A stretch of DNA of 64,000 nt from Staphylococcus sp. KG4-3 (GTDB taxonomy: Bacteria > Bacillota > Bacilli > Staphylococcales > Staphylococcaceae). A model generated the notes under the pieces. The model was given only the letters and a program-made list of their open reading frames with translations, had not been told where the DNA came from and made no database searches. This document shows, piece after piece, positions 19,331 through 28,607 of this stretch; position 1 is the first letter of the stretch; the number at the start of each line of letters is the position of its first letter. The position numbers and the translations under genes were made by a program. The DNA is taken from contig NZ_CP166245.1 of NCBI RefSeq assembly GCF_033597815.2, positions 2,480,001-2,544,000 of the forward strand. The letters run 5' to 3'.

Positions 19331-20023
19331 TCAAAATAGTTTCTTAATTGCATGTTTGAAATATTTTTTAAAGTAATATTTACGATGTATTCCTTTTCTA
19401 TTAGTTACAAAGTAAAACATTGATTGTTCAGATATTAAGAGTTCGTTTAAAATATCGACGCCTTGTTCTGTTTGTGAAACCATACTTTGAGTTAAAAGTT
19501 TATTTTGCTTTCCTTCTAACTCTCCTACATACCAGTACACATGGCGTGGCTGTTTAAGTATTTCATGCTCTCTCATATATTTTAAAAACCCAGGATACCA
19601 CATTGATGGAGATATTAATATATAGCTACCAAAAACATTCTTCTCCGTTAAAAGTCCATACAATGATACTAGTCCACCCAACGACGCACCTGCGATAGCT
19701 ATATCTTTATGTTCCTTGGAAATACTGAAACATTTTTTCAAATACGGTAATAATTCATTAGCTATCCACTCTAAATAATCGTCTGCCTTACCACCATATT
19801 CAATTCCATTTACGTTTGTGTGCCAAGGTGTGTAGTCTTGCTTTCTGTCTTTAGGAACAACCCCTGCAAACACTACGTCTACCTTTACATCTTTAAATAA
19901 ATAATCGCCATCTTGTACTATAACTAGTGGATAAGACTTCCGTTCAGTCTTAAAATAGTTTTTTGGTAGTTTTATTCTTATCTCATGATCTTGAAAATAA
20001 ATACTTAATATGCTTAAATTCAT
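19331..20023 (-). CDS. Alpha/beta-hydrolase, esterase D-like
   Basis: A 230-residue soluble hydrolase of the putative esterase family (PF00756). The nucleophile elbow is GASLGG with Ser at about 114. The oxyanion-side motif is VQDGDYLF, and the likely catalytic His lies near the C-terminus (GIHRKYY). There is no signal peptide. Relatives include siderophore esterases and S-formylglutathione hydrolases, but nothing here identifies the substrate. It lies upstream of the SdrM-like gene on the same strand, about 225 bp apart. Confidence 0.78.
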   Translation of the reverse strand: MNLSILSIYFQDHEIRIKLPKNYFKTERKSYPLVIVQDGDYLFKDVKVDVVFAGVVPKDRKQDYTPWHTNVNGIEYGGKADDYLEWIANELLPYLKKCFSISKEHKDIAIAGASLGGLVSLYGLLTEKNVFGSYILISPSMWYPGFLKYMREHEILKQPRHVYWYVGELEGKQNKLLTQSMVSQTEQGVDILNELLISEQSMFYFVTNRKGIHRKYYFKKYFKHAIKKLF

Positions 20024-20073
20024 TTCATATCACCTCACTTCAAGCATTAAAACCGAGAACAATCTATCTTAAT

Positions 20074-20538
20074 TTATAAAAAGTTATACAATTCAATTTC
20101 ATTATCTTTTGCGTATTCTAAAGCAAGTAGTTCTAATATATTAATCATTGCTGGATTCTCTTTCACTTTAATATATTGGAATTTTAAATTATAAGTTTCT
20201 GCCTTAATATTTTGTTGTTCCATTTCATCTAAGTTTTGTTGCGCACTAAACACTCTTCTAAATTTTGCTGTACCTGCGTCAGATTTGGAATTAAATTGAT
20301 CTAATTTATCATTCAGATCTTTTTGTGTTAATTTGTACCCCGTCATAAATCCACCAGCTTGTCCCACAAATATAGGTTTTTTGTTATTAAATATGACAAA
20401 GACACCCTTTTCATTTTCAACTTCATTTCTACTTTCTTTATCAAATGTTGAGGCTTTTGATTTATCATACTTAAAAAGTTTTTTTAATGGTTTTTTATAA
20501 CTATCTAGTAGTTCATTTATTTTTTTATCGCCATTCAT
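20074..20538 (-). CDS. GIY-YIG-like nuclease-family protein
   Basis: A 154-residue protein with a GIY-YIG-like core. GVFVIF (about 45-50) and IFVGQA (about 56-61) stand where GIY and YIG normally lie. Downstream are a basic FRRVF (93-97), a glutamate in ILELLALEY and a terminal Asn. Both signature tyrosines are phenylalanines, so nuclease activity is doubtful. Several starts are clustered (20547, 20541, 20538). I prefer 20538 because AAGGA is 8 nt upstream. It shares the strand with the esterase, 50 bp away. Confidence 0.6.
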   Translation of the reverse strand: MNGDKKINELLDSYKKPLKKLFKYDKSKASTFDKESRNEVENEKGVFVIFNNKKPIFVGQAGGFMTGYKLTQKDLNDKLDQFNSKSDAGTAKFRRVFSAQQNLDEMEQQNIKAETYNLKFQYIKVKENPAMINILELLALEYAKDNEIELYNFL

Positions 20539-20665
20539 CATAATCATCCTTCATCTTTTTATTGTCATTCTATATATACACTCAATAGTTAACTCATAAA
20601 CTTTTATGACAATATTAAAGTTTATGAGTTAAATAATAGTTTAATAATCATTTTTACAACATAAT

Positions 20666-20713
20666 TTAAGACACCTTGATGCTATAAAGTGAATAGTCAT
20701 CAAGGTGTCTTAA
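20666..20713 (-). terminator. Hairpin after the M20 amidohydrolase gene
   Basis: TTAAGACACCTTGATG and its exact complement form a 16-bp stem 9 bp past the stop. It has only a weak U-tail but is very stable. Confidence 0.7.
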
Positions 20714-20721
20714 ATATTGGT

Positions 20722-21897
20722 TTATTTTAAATAGTTTAATACAGTAATACCTACCGCTTCCGCAGAAACTCGCATTGCTTTTTCACTAATTGTGAATTTA
20801 GGATGATGATGAGGATGAATATCCCCATTTTCTGGAGCTGCACCTGCATATATAAATGTACTTGGTACCACTTTAGCATAATATGCAAAATCTTCAGATG
20901 GTGGTTGTGGTTCACATCTTTCTACTTTTTTAATTGCATCTGTTTCTGCATTTTCAATAGAATCCACTACAAAACGTGTGAATGCCTGATCATTGTATAA
21001 CGCAGGGTAATCGTCATGATATTCTAACTCACAAGCCACACCAAACATTGATTCTAAACCTTCTGACAAGCGTGTAACTTCATTTTTAATGGTACGTTTT
21101 GTATCGTCTGTTAATGCTCGAACATCTCCCTCAATAACGATGCTATCTTTGATGACATTAAATTGACCTTTACCATCAAATGAACCAATCGTTACGACGC
21201 CCGTTTCAAACGGATTCAATCTTCTTGATACAATCGTTTGGGCAGCATTAACAAAATACGCACCAGCAACTATAGCATCGTTTGCTGTATGTGGTGATGA
21301 GCCATGACCACCTTGTCCTTTTACTGTAAGTTTAAAAAAGTCTCTCCCAGTTTGCACGTTACCTTCACGATAAAAAACCGTTCCAGTAGGCATATGGCTC
21401 ATAACATGAACACCCAACACATGGTCCACGCCATCTAACACGCCATCTTTAATCATTGCTTGTGCGCCTCCTGGTGGCACTTCTTCTGCAGGTTGGTGAA
21501 TAACTACTACTTTGCCTTTAAATTGTTCTTTTAATTCTATTAATGTTTCAGCAAGTATTAACATGTATGCTGTATGAGCATCGTGACCACATGCATGCAT
21601 CACACCTTTATTTTTTGAAGCAAATGATAAACCTGTATCTTCTTCAATTGGTAACGCATCAAAATCTGCACGAATAGCAATTGTTTTGCCAGGTTTCCCA
21701 CTATCAATTGTCACTTTTAATCCGTTAGGCCCTATGTTAGTTTCTACATCACAATCTTTATTTCTATAAAACTCTTCAATATATTTTGGAGTTTGCTCTT
21801 CATGAAACGATAGTTCAGGATATTGATGTAGAAATCGACGAATTTCAATCATTCGTTCTTCTTTATCTTTCAATAACTCTATTAATTCTTTCACCAT
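20722..21897 (-). CDS. M20-family amidohydrolase (N-acyl amino acid hydrolase type)
   Basis: A 391-residue dinuclear metal peptidase/amidohydrolase of subfamily M20D. Metal-binding motifs are MHACGHDAHTA (Cys 103, His 105) and HQPAEEVPPGGA (Glu 138/139), and the dimerisation domain contains GQGGHGSSPHTANDAI. A closing HPHHHPKFTI supplies the last His ligand. Family members cleave N-acyl amino acids, hippurate or auxin conjugates, and the substrate here is unknown. It is cytoplasmic with no signal peptide. Confidence 0.87.
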   Translation of the reverse strand: MVKELIELLKDKEERMIEIRRFLHQYPELSFHEEQTPKYIEEFYRNKDCDVETNIGPNGLKVTIDSGKPGKTIAIRADFDALPIEEDTGLSFASKNKGVMHACGHDAHTAYMLILAETLIELKEQFKGKVVVIHQPAEEVPPGGAQAMIKDGVLDGVDHVLGVHVMSHMPTGTVFYREGNVQTGRDFFKLTVKGQGGHGSSPHTANDAIVAGAYFVNAAQTIVSRRLNPFETGVVTIGSFDGKGQFNVIKDSIVIEGDVRALTDDTKRTIKNEVTRLSEGLESMFGVACELEYHDDYPALYNDQAFTRFVVDSIENAETDAIKKVERCEPQPPSEDFAYYAKVVPSTFIYAGAAPENGDIHPHHHPKFTISEKAMRVSAEAVGITVLNYLK

Positions 21898-21973
21898 AAT
21901 AGTTCCCCCTATAACGTGATAATTACATTATACACCTTTTGTTTTCAAAATATTTGTCAGCCCTATTGGGATT

Positions 21974-23368
21974 TTATTTTCTAATTTGTTTTGTTGTAGG
22001 CACCATAATTATAATAATGAATAAGGATAACAATGCCATAACAATGTTTAACCATAAGCCCGCTAATGCACCAATTTGTACATTAGTTAAATTTGCTACA
22101 ATCCCATATAATGCCCCAGATAAAGCAATACCGAACGCACCGCCTAATGATGAAGCCATTTTGTAAATACCTGAGGCTACACCAACTTTATCTTCTGGTG
22201 AATTAGAAATAGCCATATCTGTCGAAGGTGTAGCATAAAATCCTAAGCCTAAGCCATAAAGTAAATAACCTAAAATACAGACAACTACATAAATCATACT
22301 AGGTAAAAAAGTAAGCGAAATTAAAATGATACCAACCATATTAAAAGAAGTTCCTAAAACCATTGGTTTCTTCGCGCCAACTTTTTGTAGTACTTTTTCT
22401 CCAACACGAATCATTAATAATACGGTTACTAAATATGTTATTGATAGTAATCCTGTTTGAAATGCATTAAATCCTAATCCTTGCTGTACAAATGTATTAG
22501 CAACTAGTAAAGCACCTGCCACACCATTCAATAAGAAATTAGATAATGTTGCGCCTGTATACGCCTTATTGTTAAATAGTTTAAAATCAATTAATGGATT
22601 ATCTATTTTAACTTCAACTTTTAAGAAAATAATTGTCGAAATTATAAAAATGATTACAAGTCCTAAAATAATTGGTGAGAGTAATCCCAACGCACCACTT
22701 TGTGTAATAACAATATTGATACTTAACATTATAATTACAAATAAAATCAAACCAACATAATCAAAGCGTTTATTATTAGTTATTGGTGATTTCGTTTCAG
22801 GGGTTCCTTTGATTAAATACATTGATAATAAGGCAATAAGTATAGATAAAATAAAAATCCAACGCCAGCCAATAAATGTTGAGACCATCCCGCCGAACAG
22901 TGATGCTAAACCTGAACCTCCCCACGATCCTATTGACCAATAGCTCAATGCACGTTGTCTATCTTTACCATCAAAATATGCTTTCATAATTGCTAATGTT
23001 GAGGGCATAATAGCTGCTGCTGACAATCCCTGAATAACCCTGCCAATAATTAATAATATTGGTAAGTTACTAATGATAATTAATAATGATCCTATAATGC
23101 TTAACCATAAACCGATATAAGTTATCTTTACACGGCCCACCTTATCAGCTAGACTTCCAGCGCCAACAACAAACATACCAGAGAACAGTGCCGTAATACT
23201 CACTGCGATACTGATTGTTCCGATATTACTGTGAAACGATTGTTGCAACGTAGGTACAACATTTAATAAAGATTGTGCAAATAACCAAAAAGTCACAACG
23301 CCTAGCACAATGCCTAAAATCAATTTATTGTCACCTTTATATGTTTGCGCATTTCCCTTTTGAGTCAT
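21974..23368 (-). CDS. SdrM-like MFS multidrug efflux pump (copy 2)
   Basis: A 464-residue MFS exporter with 12-14 membrane segments, clearly homologous to the pump at 17704. Both share the TFWLFAQSLLN-type N-terminus, SLADKVGRVKITYIGL (motif A), GRVIQGLSAAAIMPSTLAI and KVGVASGIYKMASSLGGAFG. AGGAGG precedes the ATG. Its upstream region (23369-23698) holds an operator-like palindrome, AGATGTTT-N3-AAACATCT, at 23430-23448. The gene lies downstream of a large AraC regulator gene on the same strand, but a terminator separates them. Confidence 0.86.
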   Translation of the reverse strand: MTQKGNAQTYKGDNKLILGIVLGVVTFWLFAQSLLNVVPTLQQSFHSNIGTISIAVSITALFSGMFVVGAGSLADKVGRVKITYIGLWLSIIGSLLIIISNLPILLIIGRVIQGLSAAAIMPSTLAIMKAYFDGKDRQRALSYWSIGSWGGSGLASLFGGMVSTFIGWRWIFILSILIALLSMYLIKGTPETKSPITNNKRFDYVGLILFVIIMLSINIVITQSGALGLLSPIILGLVIIFIISTIIFLKVEVKIDNPLIDFKLFNNKAYTGATLSNFLLNGVAGALLVANTFVQQGLGFNAFQTGLLSITYLVTVLLMIRVGEKVLQKVGAKKPMVLGTSFNMVGIILISLTFLPSMIYVVVCILGYLLYGLGLGFYATPSTDMAISNSPEDKVGVASGIYKMASSLGGAFGIALSGALYGIVANLTNVQIGALAGLWLNIVMALLSLFIIIIMVPTTKQIRK

Positions 23369-23429
23369 TTTATGTTCCTCCTATTTTTAAATTTACAAAT
23401 GACAAACAGGGAAGATAAGCTCAATTGTG

Positions 23430-23448
23430 AGATGTTTACAAAACATCT
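23430..23448. promoter_or_regulatory. Operator-like palindrome upstream of the second SdrM-like pump
   Basis: AGATGTTT and AAACATCT are perfect inverted half-sites 3 nt apart, 62-80 bp upstream of the ATG. Dyads like this are typical of TetR or MarR-type operators. The cognate regulator is unknown. Confidence 0.45.
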
Positions 23449-23566
23449 TCCATCAATGATACTTGCTATCCTCTCTCAAAAAAGATTGTAGCGCGCTTAT
23501 TTCCTTCTTAATATAGATTATTTGCTATTTTTATATTCTTTTTATAATAACTTTGTGTACCTTTTT

Positions 23567-23605
23567 AGTAATGACAAAAAAAGAACTCCATTTTTTGTCA
23601 TTACT
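23567..23605. repeat. 15-bp inverted repeat between the pump and AraC genes
   Basis: AGTAATGACAAAAAA and TTTTTTGTCATTACT are exact inverted repeats with a 9-nt loop. They look hairpin-like on RNA from either strand. They lie between the AraC terminator and the pump start, so they may be a second operator or attenuator. Confidence 0.5.
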
Positions 23606-23650
23606 ACCAAACTTTACAATAACTACAGTATTCGTAACCATTATTCACTC

Positions 23651-23695
23651 AAAAAACTAACCTAGGGCATTTGAAGTTCAATACCCCTAGGTTAG
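23651..23695 (-). terminator. Terminator of the AraC regulator gene
   Basis: GCTAACCTAGGG pairs with CCCTAGGTTAG and is followed on the minus strand by six U, 4 bp past the stop. Confidence 0.85.
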
Positions 23696-23698
23696 CTC

Positions 23699-25990
23699 CT
23701 AAGTTTCTTCATTATAATATTTTCTAAATTCAATAATATGTAGTGCATTAGTCAGTAATTTTAAATGATATGTAATTGTATTTGTGACTTTGATTTCACT
23801 AATATTTAATTTTGGATAATTAACTCGATTTACGTAATCAATCGTTTCTTTATCCATACCATAACGTGTATTATATTGTTGCCATACTTTATATAACGCA
23901 CCATGATTCTTATCTAAAGTGTAATGTTTAATTTTATACGTACCAGGTAAAGCATTTGTAATATTAAATTGATATTCATTATAGTTTACATCATTCGATG
24001 AATCATTCATCGTGAAATATGGATTATAATGTTCTGCATTCCATAAAACCAACTGAAAATGATTAAACGCACCTATAACCATACAATTTTCATTTTTATA
24101 TAAAATTTGCTCAGAGAGTCTTGAAAACATTGTACTTGTAAAAAAGGCGGGTCTCTTACCTCCAAATTGATGATATAACTCGATACCATTCAACTGAGCA
24201 ATAGTTTCTTTCTGACAGTATTGTTGATGTATCTCAAAATTTAACCAATACCCGATCGAACGAATGTCTTCATTCATTTCCACTAGTTGTTCAAAAATAA
24301 TACCTGCTCGAAAATACGCGCCATTTGTATAATTTGTATTCCCTGTTAATGTATTCCACTTTAACAAAGTAAATGGTATACAATAATCTTTCAAACCTAA
24401 CCAATGCTTAATTTGCTTCAATTTTAATTTAATATGTTTTTTAGTTTGGTTATATTGATTATCGTCGATTGATTTAAAATTAATCATATCATTTTGATTT
24501 GCACTAAAACTAATACTATCAATATTATTTCGATGACTATTTAAAATATACTTAACTGCAGTTGCTTGTTTTTCTGAATCAATGCTCGTATTCATTACTA
24601 TTTTTATATGAGGAAAATAATTTTTAAATAATTTCAAAAGAGACTTAAATAACTGTTCATCATTAGTACTAATATAAACTATTAAATCAAGTGATTTTCT
24701 CTCCATTAATGTGTTATACATGTGTTCTAATAAATAAGTCATTTCTTGATAATATACTTTAAAGTTTACTCTTGTCTTAGGCGGATCTATTTCTATTCCT
24801 AAACCTATTTGATGTTCAATTAGAAAATCCAAGCATTCATCTAATTTCATATATGGGTGAATATTGGGAATTTCTTCATCACTTTCAATCCATTCATGTT
24901 CTACAAATTCCTCTTTGATTGGGTCTTTGATTAGCACATGATTTACGCCAATATTATTTTTAACTTCAAGCAATTGTCTTCTAAATCTTTTGATGAGTAA
25001 TACTTCTAAGTTCCCTATTTGTATGACATGATCATACGGTAACAGACTTTGTTTTGTTTCTTTGAGTCTAATGTCTATTCTTTTTTGAGCCTCAGGTGAC
25101 TGTAGTAACATCTCATCTGTTTGGTAAATATATAATGATAAATAATATAAATATCTTTGATAAATAACTTCTTTTTGCTCTTTGTTGATGGTTTCCACTA
25201 ATTCTATATTTTTATATTTTTCTCTAAATTGAGAAGGCGTTAATTTCATATGTGCTTTAAAATGTTTTAATAAAGTGTTCGAATTACTGAACCCATGTTT
25301 CACAGCAATTTGTGTAATTGAGTTATCCGTCATAACTAAATCTTTCTTACAATGTTTCAGCCTTATATATATGATATATTGACTAAATCCCATACCAACT
25401 TGTCGTGTGAATACTTTAGATAAATAAGTAGTACTGAGATGTACCATATTGGCTACTTCATTGAGCGAAATACTATTACTATAATTATTTTCTATATAAT
25501 TGCATACAAACGCCACACGATTATCCTCTACACTTTTCCTATAAAAATCATTACGTTTTGTAGGTAAAAACCGTGCAATAATAAACATTAATTCTATCAA
25601 TTGTTGTTCTATATATAAGCGGTAAAACTCACCTTTTCTGATATAAACAATCCCGATTTTAGCTACAATATTTACAATTTGTTTATATATTGCATTTTGT
25701 ATATGTGCTTTATCCAATATATAAATTTTATCCGTAAAGTCAGTTAAGTACTGTTTTAAATAATTTTCTGTTAAATGAAGCACGATACATAACGTCTCTT
25801 CGTCTTTCTTATATCTATAAGGTTCGTGATGGTTAATAATGAAAACATCACCTTTATTGAATTCATGAGATTCGTTAAAATTCCAAATTGACATATCGTT
25901 ATTTAATATCAAACCAATTCTTAATCCTTGGTTAATTTGGGTACTATTATTAGTTACTTTCATCAAATCAATACTATAAAAAGTTTCCAT
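23699..25990 (-). CDS. AraC-family regulator with C-terminal GH39-like domain (Rbf/Rsp type)
   Basis: A 763-residue regulator. Residues 1-140 form a cupin-like sensor, about 158-260 a double helix-turn-helix (SLNEVANMVHLSTTYLSKVF and SITQIAVKHGFSNSNTLLKH), and 300-763 a glycoside-hydrolase-39-like region including GGKRPAFFTSTMFSRLSEQI. This layout is that of the large staphylococcal AraC proteins Rbf and Rsp, which affect biofilm and virulence. I cannot tell which orthologue this is. The ATG has GAGGTG upstream. The mRNA leader carries a 24-codon peptide gene and hairpins (26054-26187). Confidence 0.85.
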   Translation of the reverse strand: METFYSIDLMKVTNNSTQINQGLRIGLILNNDMSIWNFNESHEFNKGDVFIINHHEPYRYKKDEETLCIVLHLTENYLKQYLTDFTDKIYILDKAHIQNAIYKQIVNIVAKIGIVYIRKGEFYRLYIEQQLIELMFIIARFLPTKRNDFYRKSVEDNRVAFVCNYIENNYSNSISLNEVANMVHLSTTYLSKVFTRQVGMGFSQYIIYIRLKHCKKDLVMTDNSITQIAVKHGFSNSNTLLKHFKAHMKLTPSQFREKYKNIELVETINKEQKEVIYQRYLYYLSLYIYQTDEMLLQSPEAQKRIDIRLKETKQSLLPYDHVIQIGNLEVLLIKRFRRQLLEVKNNIGVNHVLIKDPIKEEFVEHEWIESDEEIPNIHPYMKLDECLDFLIEHQIGLGIEIDPPKTRVNFKVYYQEMTYLLEHMYNTLMERKSLDLIVYISTNDEQLFKSLLKLFKNYFPHIKIVMNTSIDSEKQATAVKYILNSHRNNIDSISFSANQNDMINFKSIDDNQYNQTKKHIKLKLKQIKHWLGLKDYCIPFTLLKWNTLTGNTNYTNGAYFRAGIIFEQLVEMNEDIRSIGYWLNFEIHQQYCQKETIAQLNGIELYHQFGGKRPAFFTSTMFSRLSEQILYKNENCMVIGAFNHFQLVLWNAEHYNPYFTMNDSSNDVNYNEYQFNITNALPGTYKIKHYTLDKNHGALYKVWQQYNTRYGMDKETIDYVNRVNYPKLNISEIKVTNTITYHLKLLTNALHIIEFRKYYNEET

Positions 25991-26112
25991 AATTCACCTC
26001 TTTATAGTTTACTATTTTAAAGAAATATTCCCAATAATCTATAAAATCTAGAATTTGTTCTTTTTTTGACAAAAAGATAGTAGAACAAAAGCCTAATTAG
26101 TTCAAAACAATT

Positions 26113-26187
26113 TCATTGTTCCATCCTATCGAATGTAACTAGGCGTGAACTATGTTTGATAGCATCGCCTTTCAACCCCAATAACAC
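26113..26187 (-). CDS. Possible 24-residue leader peptide upstream of the AraC gene
   Basis: A GTG-started frame begins MLLGLKGDAIKHSSRLVTFD (counting the GTG start as Met) and ends in RMEQ. It has a strong GGGGAGG ribosome site 7 nt upstream. Its 3' end lies within an imperfect stem (GCCTAGTT with AACTAATTAGGC) and an inner AACAAT/ATTGTT hairpin around the stop codon. A further TTGTTCT/AGAACAA hairpin lies before the regulator start. A TATAAT at 26210-26215 could be its -10, although the -35 is poor. The layout recalls translational attenuation leaders. It is not proven. Confidence 0.4.
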   Translation of the reverse strand: MLLGLKGDAIKHSSRLVTFDRMEQ

Positions 26188-26213
26188 GTATAAACCTCCC
26201 CTCTTTAAAATTA

Positions 26214-26260
26214 TAAAAAATAGCCATGAATAAATCTATTGTCATAGATTTTCATGGCTA
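26214..26260 (-). terminator. Terminator of farE
   Basis: TAGCCATGAA pairs with TTCATGGCTA, with an inner AATCTAT/ATAGATT helix. Six U follow on the minus strand. Confidence 0.85.
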
Positions 26261-26288
26261 ATCTTAGTATGTGCTCTTTAACAAGTAT

Positions 26289-28460
26289 TTACTTTTTATC
26301 TGATTTATCTATATCATCTTTTAACCCATGTCCTTCTATATCGACACTTGGCAAGATTCTGTTTAACCATGCAGGCATATACCATGATGCTTTACCGAAT
26401 AATTTAGTTAATGCTGGTACTAATATTAAACGTACGATAACTGCATCAAAGAGTACACCAAATGCGAGTGCTAATCCCATCGATTTAATCATCACATCAT
26501 CTTGGAAGACAAAGGCAATAAAGACACTAAACATGATTAATGCAGCTGCAACAATCACTGGACCACTTTCTTTAATACCTACTTTTATAGCATGTTCATT
26601 ATCATGTGTTACTGTATATTCTTCATGAATACGTGACATTAAGAATACTTCATAATCCATTGCTAAACCAAATAACAGTCCTATAGTTATAACAGGTAAG
26701 AATGCAAGCAATGGCCCAGTAGTATCGACACCAAACAATCCAGACATTACACCTTCTTGCATAACTACTGTTGTAAATCCAAGTGCTGCCATTAAGGATA
26801 ATACAAAACCAAGTACTGCTTTTAAAGGTATAATAATCGAGCGGAATACGACCATTAATAATATAAAGGCTAGTGCAACAATTACGCCAGCAAACAATGG
26901 AATTGCCTCATTTAATTTTTGGGACATATCTATATTAATAACACTTTGGCCTGAAACTTCTGTCTTGAAGTCATATTCATCTTTAGCTTTATCATTGTAA
27001 TCTCTTAAATCATGAACCAATGTATTTGTTGATTCTGCGTTTGGTCCTTTTTCAGGTATAACTGCGATCATCGCAAAGTCTTTACTCTCGCTTAGTTGTG
27101 GAGCTGTAACTACATCAACGTTATCCATATCGTTAATATCTTGACGCATAGCTTTCAAATCATCCTGTAAAGCTTGAGGATTATCTTTTTGATTTTTAAC
27201 ATTTACTAACATTGCGATTTGACCATTAAATCCTTCGCCAAATTTATCCGAGATAATATCATATGCTTTTTTCTGCGTGGAATCTGCAGTCTTCATACCA
27301 TCATCCGGGATACCTAAACGCATGTCTTTAACTGGTATAGCAACTAATATTAAAATAATTAAGCCAACCAATATAGCTAATAATGGTTTTCCTACAACAA
27401 ATTTTGACCACCCAGTATCGTTATCATTTTTAAATTCTGATTTCGTTCTTTTAGGTTTAATTTGTTTATGGAATATACTAATTAGTGCTGGTAATAGAGT
27501 AAGTGCACTTACCACTGCTACAAATACACTGATTGCTGAAGCAAATCCCATAACAGCTAGGAAATCTATTCCAACAAGAGATAGACCACATACTGCAATA
27601 ATTACAGTGACACCAGCGAATATCACTGCACTACCTGCAGTACCTACTGCTAGCCCAATTGCTTTAATATGGTTAGTTTCTGTCTTCATTATTTGTCTGT
27701 ATCTAAATAATATAAATAATGCATAATCTATTCCAACTGCTAAACCAATCATAACTGCTAAAGTCAAAGTAACATTAGGAATATCGAATGCATATGTAAG
27801 TAACGAAATCACACCTACACCTGTACCTAATCCAAGTAATGCACTGATGATTGGTAAACCTGCAGCAATAACTGAACCAAATGTGATTAATAGTACGACA
27901 AAGGCTACAATGACACCTATTATCTCAGAAGCGCCACCAATTTCTGTAGACTCCATACCTGTACCCATTAATTCAACCTGTACATTATGATCTTCTTTAA
28001 TTTCATCTACTTTTTCTTTGATATTATCTTTAGAGCTTGATTTTAGCGATGTTGTCTTAACATCATAATTCACATCTGCAAACGCAGTTGTTTTATCTTT
28101 ACTAATCTGTTTACTATCATATGGATCTGAAACATTTTTGACATCTTTATCGTCATCTTTTATATCTTTCAAAGCCTTTTTGATGTCTTTAGTCACATCA
28201 GGCTTAACGATACCTTCTTTTGCATCGCTTTTTAATACAACTCTTATTTGAGCTTTTTCACTATCTTGACCAAATTCATCTTCAATTTTCTTGTTAGTAT
28301 CGAGTGATTGTAAGCCATTCATAGTAATGTCATTATCGAACTTCGGCGCACTTATTGTAAGGGGAATAATAATAGCCGCAAGCAAAACTATCCAAGCAAC
28401 AACACTCCACCATTTATGCTTAGCCACAAACGATCCTACTCTATATAAAAACTTTGCCAA
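26289..28460 (-). CDS. farE: MMPL/RND fatty-acid efflux pump FarE
   Basis: A 723-residue RND-superfamily exporter (MMPL family) with 12 membrane segments in the 1+5+1+5 pattern and two large outer loops. Motifs include GLAVGIDYALFILFRYRQ and the repeat LAMDYEVFLMSRIHEEY. S. aureus FarE exports antimicrobial unsaturated fatty acids. I chose the TTG at 28460 (MAKFLYRVGSF when read as Met) because AGGAGG sits 6 nt upstream and it matches the family N-terminus. It is divergent from farR, and the shared promoter region carries repeated TAGWTTA half-sites. Confidence 0.93.
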   Translation of the reverse strand: MAKFLYRVGSFVAKHKWWSVVAWIVLLAAIIIPLTISAPKFDNDITMNGLQSLDTNKKIEDEFGQDSEKAQIRVVLKSDAKEGIVKPDVTKDIKKALKDIKDDDKDVKNVSDPYDSKQISKDKTTAFADVNYDVKTTSLKSSSKDNIKEKVDEIKEDHNVQVELMGTGMESTEIGGASEIIGVIVAFVVLLITFGSVIAAGLPIISALLGLGTGVGVISLLTYAFDIPNVTLTLAVMIGLAVGIDYALFILFRYRQIMKTETNHIKAIGLAVGTAGSAVIFAGVTVIIAVCGLSLVGIDFLAVMGFASAISVFVAVVSALTLLPALISIFHKQIKPKRTKSEFKNDNDTGWSKFVVGKPLLAILVGLIILILVAIPVKDMRLGIPDDGMKTADSTQKKAYDIISDKFGEGFNGQIAMLVNVKNQKDNPQALQDDLKAMRQDINDMDNVDVVTAPQLSESKDFAMIAVIPEKGPNAESTNTLVHDLRDYNDKAKDEYDFKTEVSGQSVINIDMSQKLNEAIPLFAGVIVALAFILLMVVFRSIIIPLKAVLGFVLSLMAALGFTTVVMQEGVMSGLFGVDTTGPLLAFLPVITIGLLFGLAMDYEVFLMSRIHEEYTVTHDNEHAIKVGIKESGPVIVAAALIMFSVFIAFVFQDDVMIKSMGLALAFGVLFDAVIVRLILVPALTKLFGKASWYMPAWLNRILPSVDIEGHGLKDDIDKSDKK

Positions 28461-28489
28461 ACTATTGCCTCCTAAATTAATCAACGTTA

Positions 28490-28514
28490 TAGTTTAAATA
28501 TATACTGTAGATTA
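28490..28514. promoter_or_regulatory. FarR-type operator half-sites next to farE
   Basis: TAGTTTAAATATA (28490-28502) and TAGATTA (28508-28514) both contain the TAGWTTA motif that I recall for FarR binding. They lie about 30-55 bp upstream of the farE start. Confidence 0.6.
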
Positions 28515-28574
28515 TTTCTATCCACATATTAAATGCTTTACCCTTTTATTAAAAGAATTAATTATTAGAATTTG

Positions 28575-28587
28575 TATATTTAAACTA
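28575..28587. promoter_or_regulatory. FarR-type operator half-site next to farR
   Basis: TATATTTAAACTA is the exact inverted copy of the 13 bp at 28490-28502, about 20 bp before the farR start. This fits autoregulation combined with farE control. Confidence 0.6.
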
Positions 28588-28607
28588 CAAATAAGGAGAA
28601 ATGTATA

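Noticed and set aside
27277..27726. Open frame of about 150 codons opposite farE
   Set aside because: It is the shadow of a conserved RND transporter gene. No start signal.
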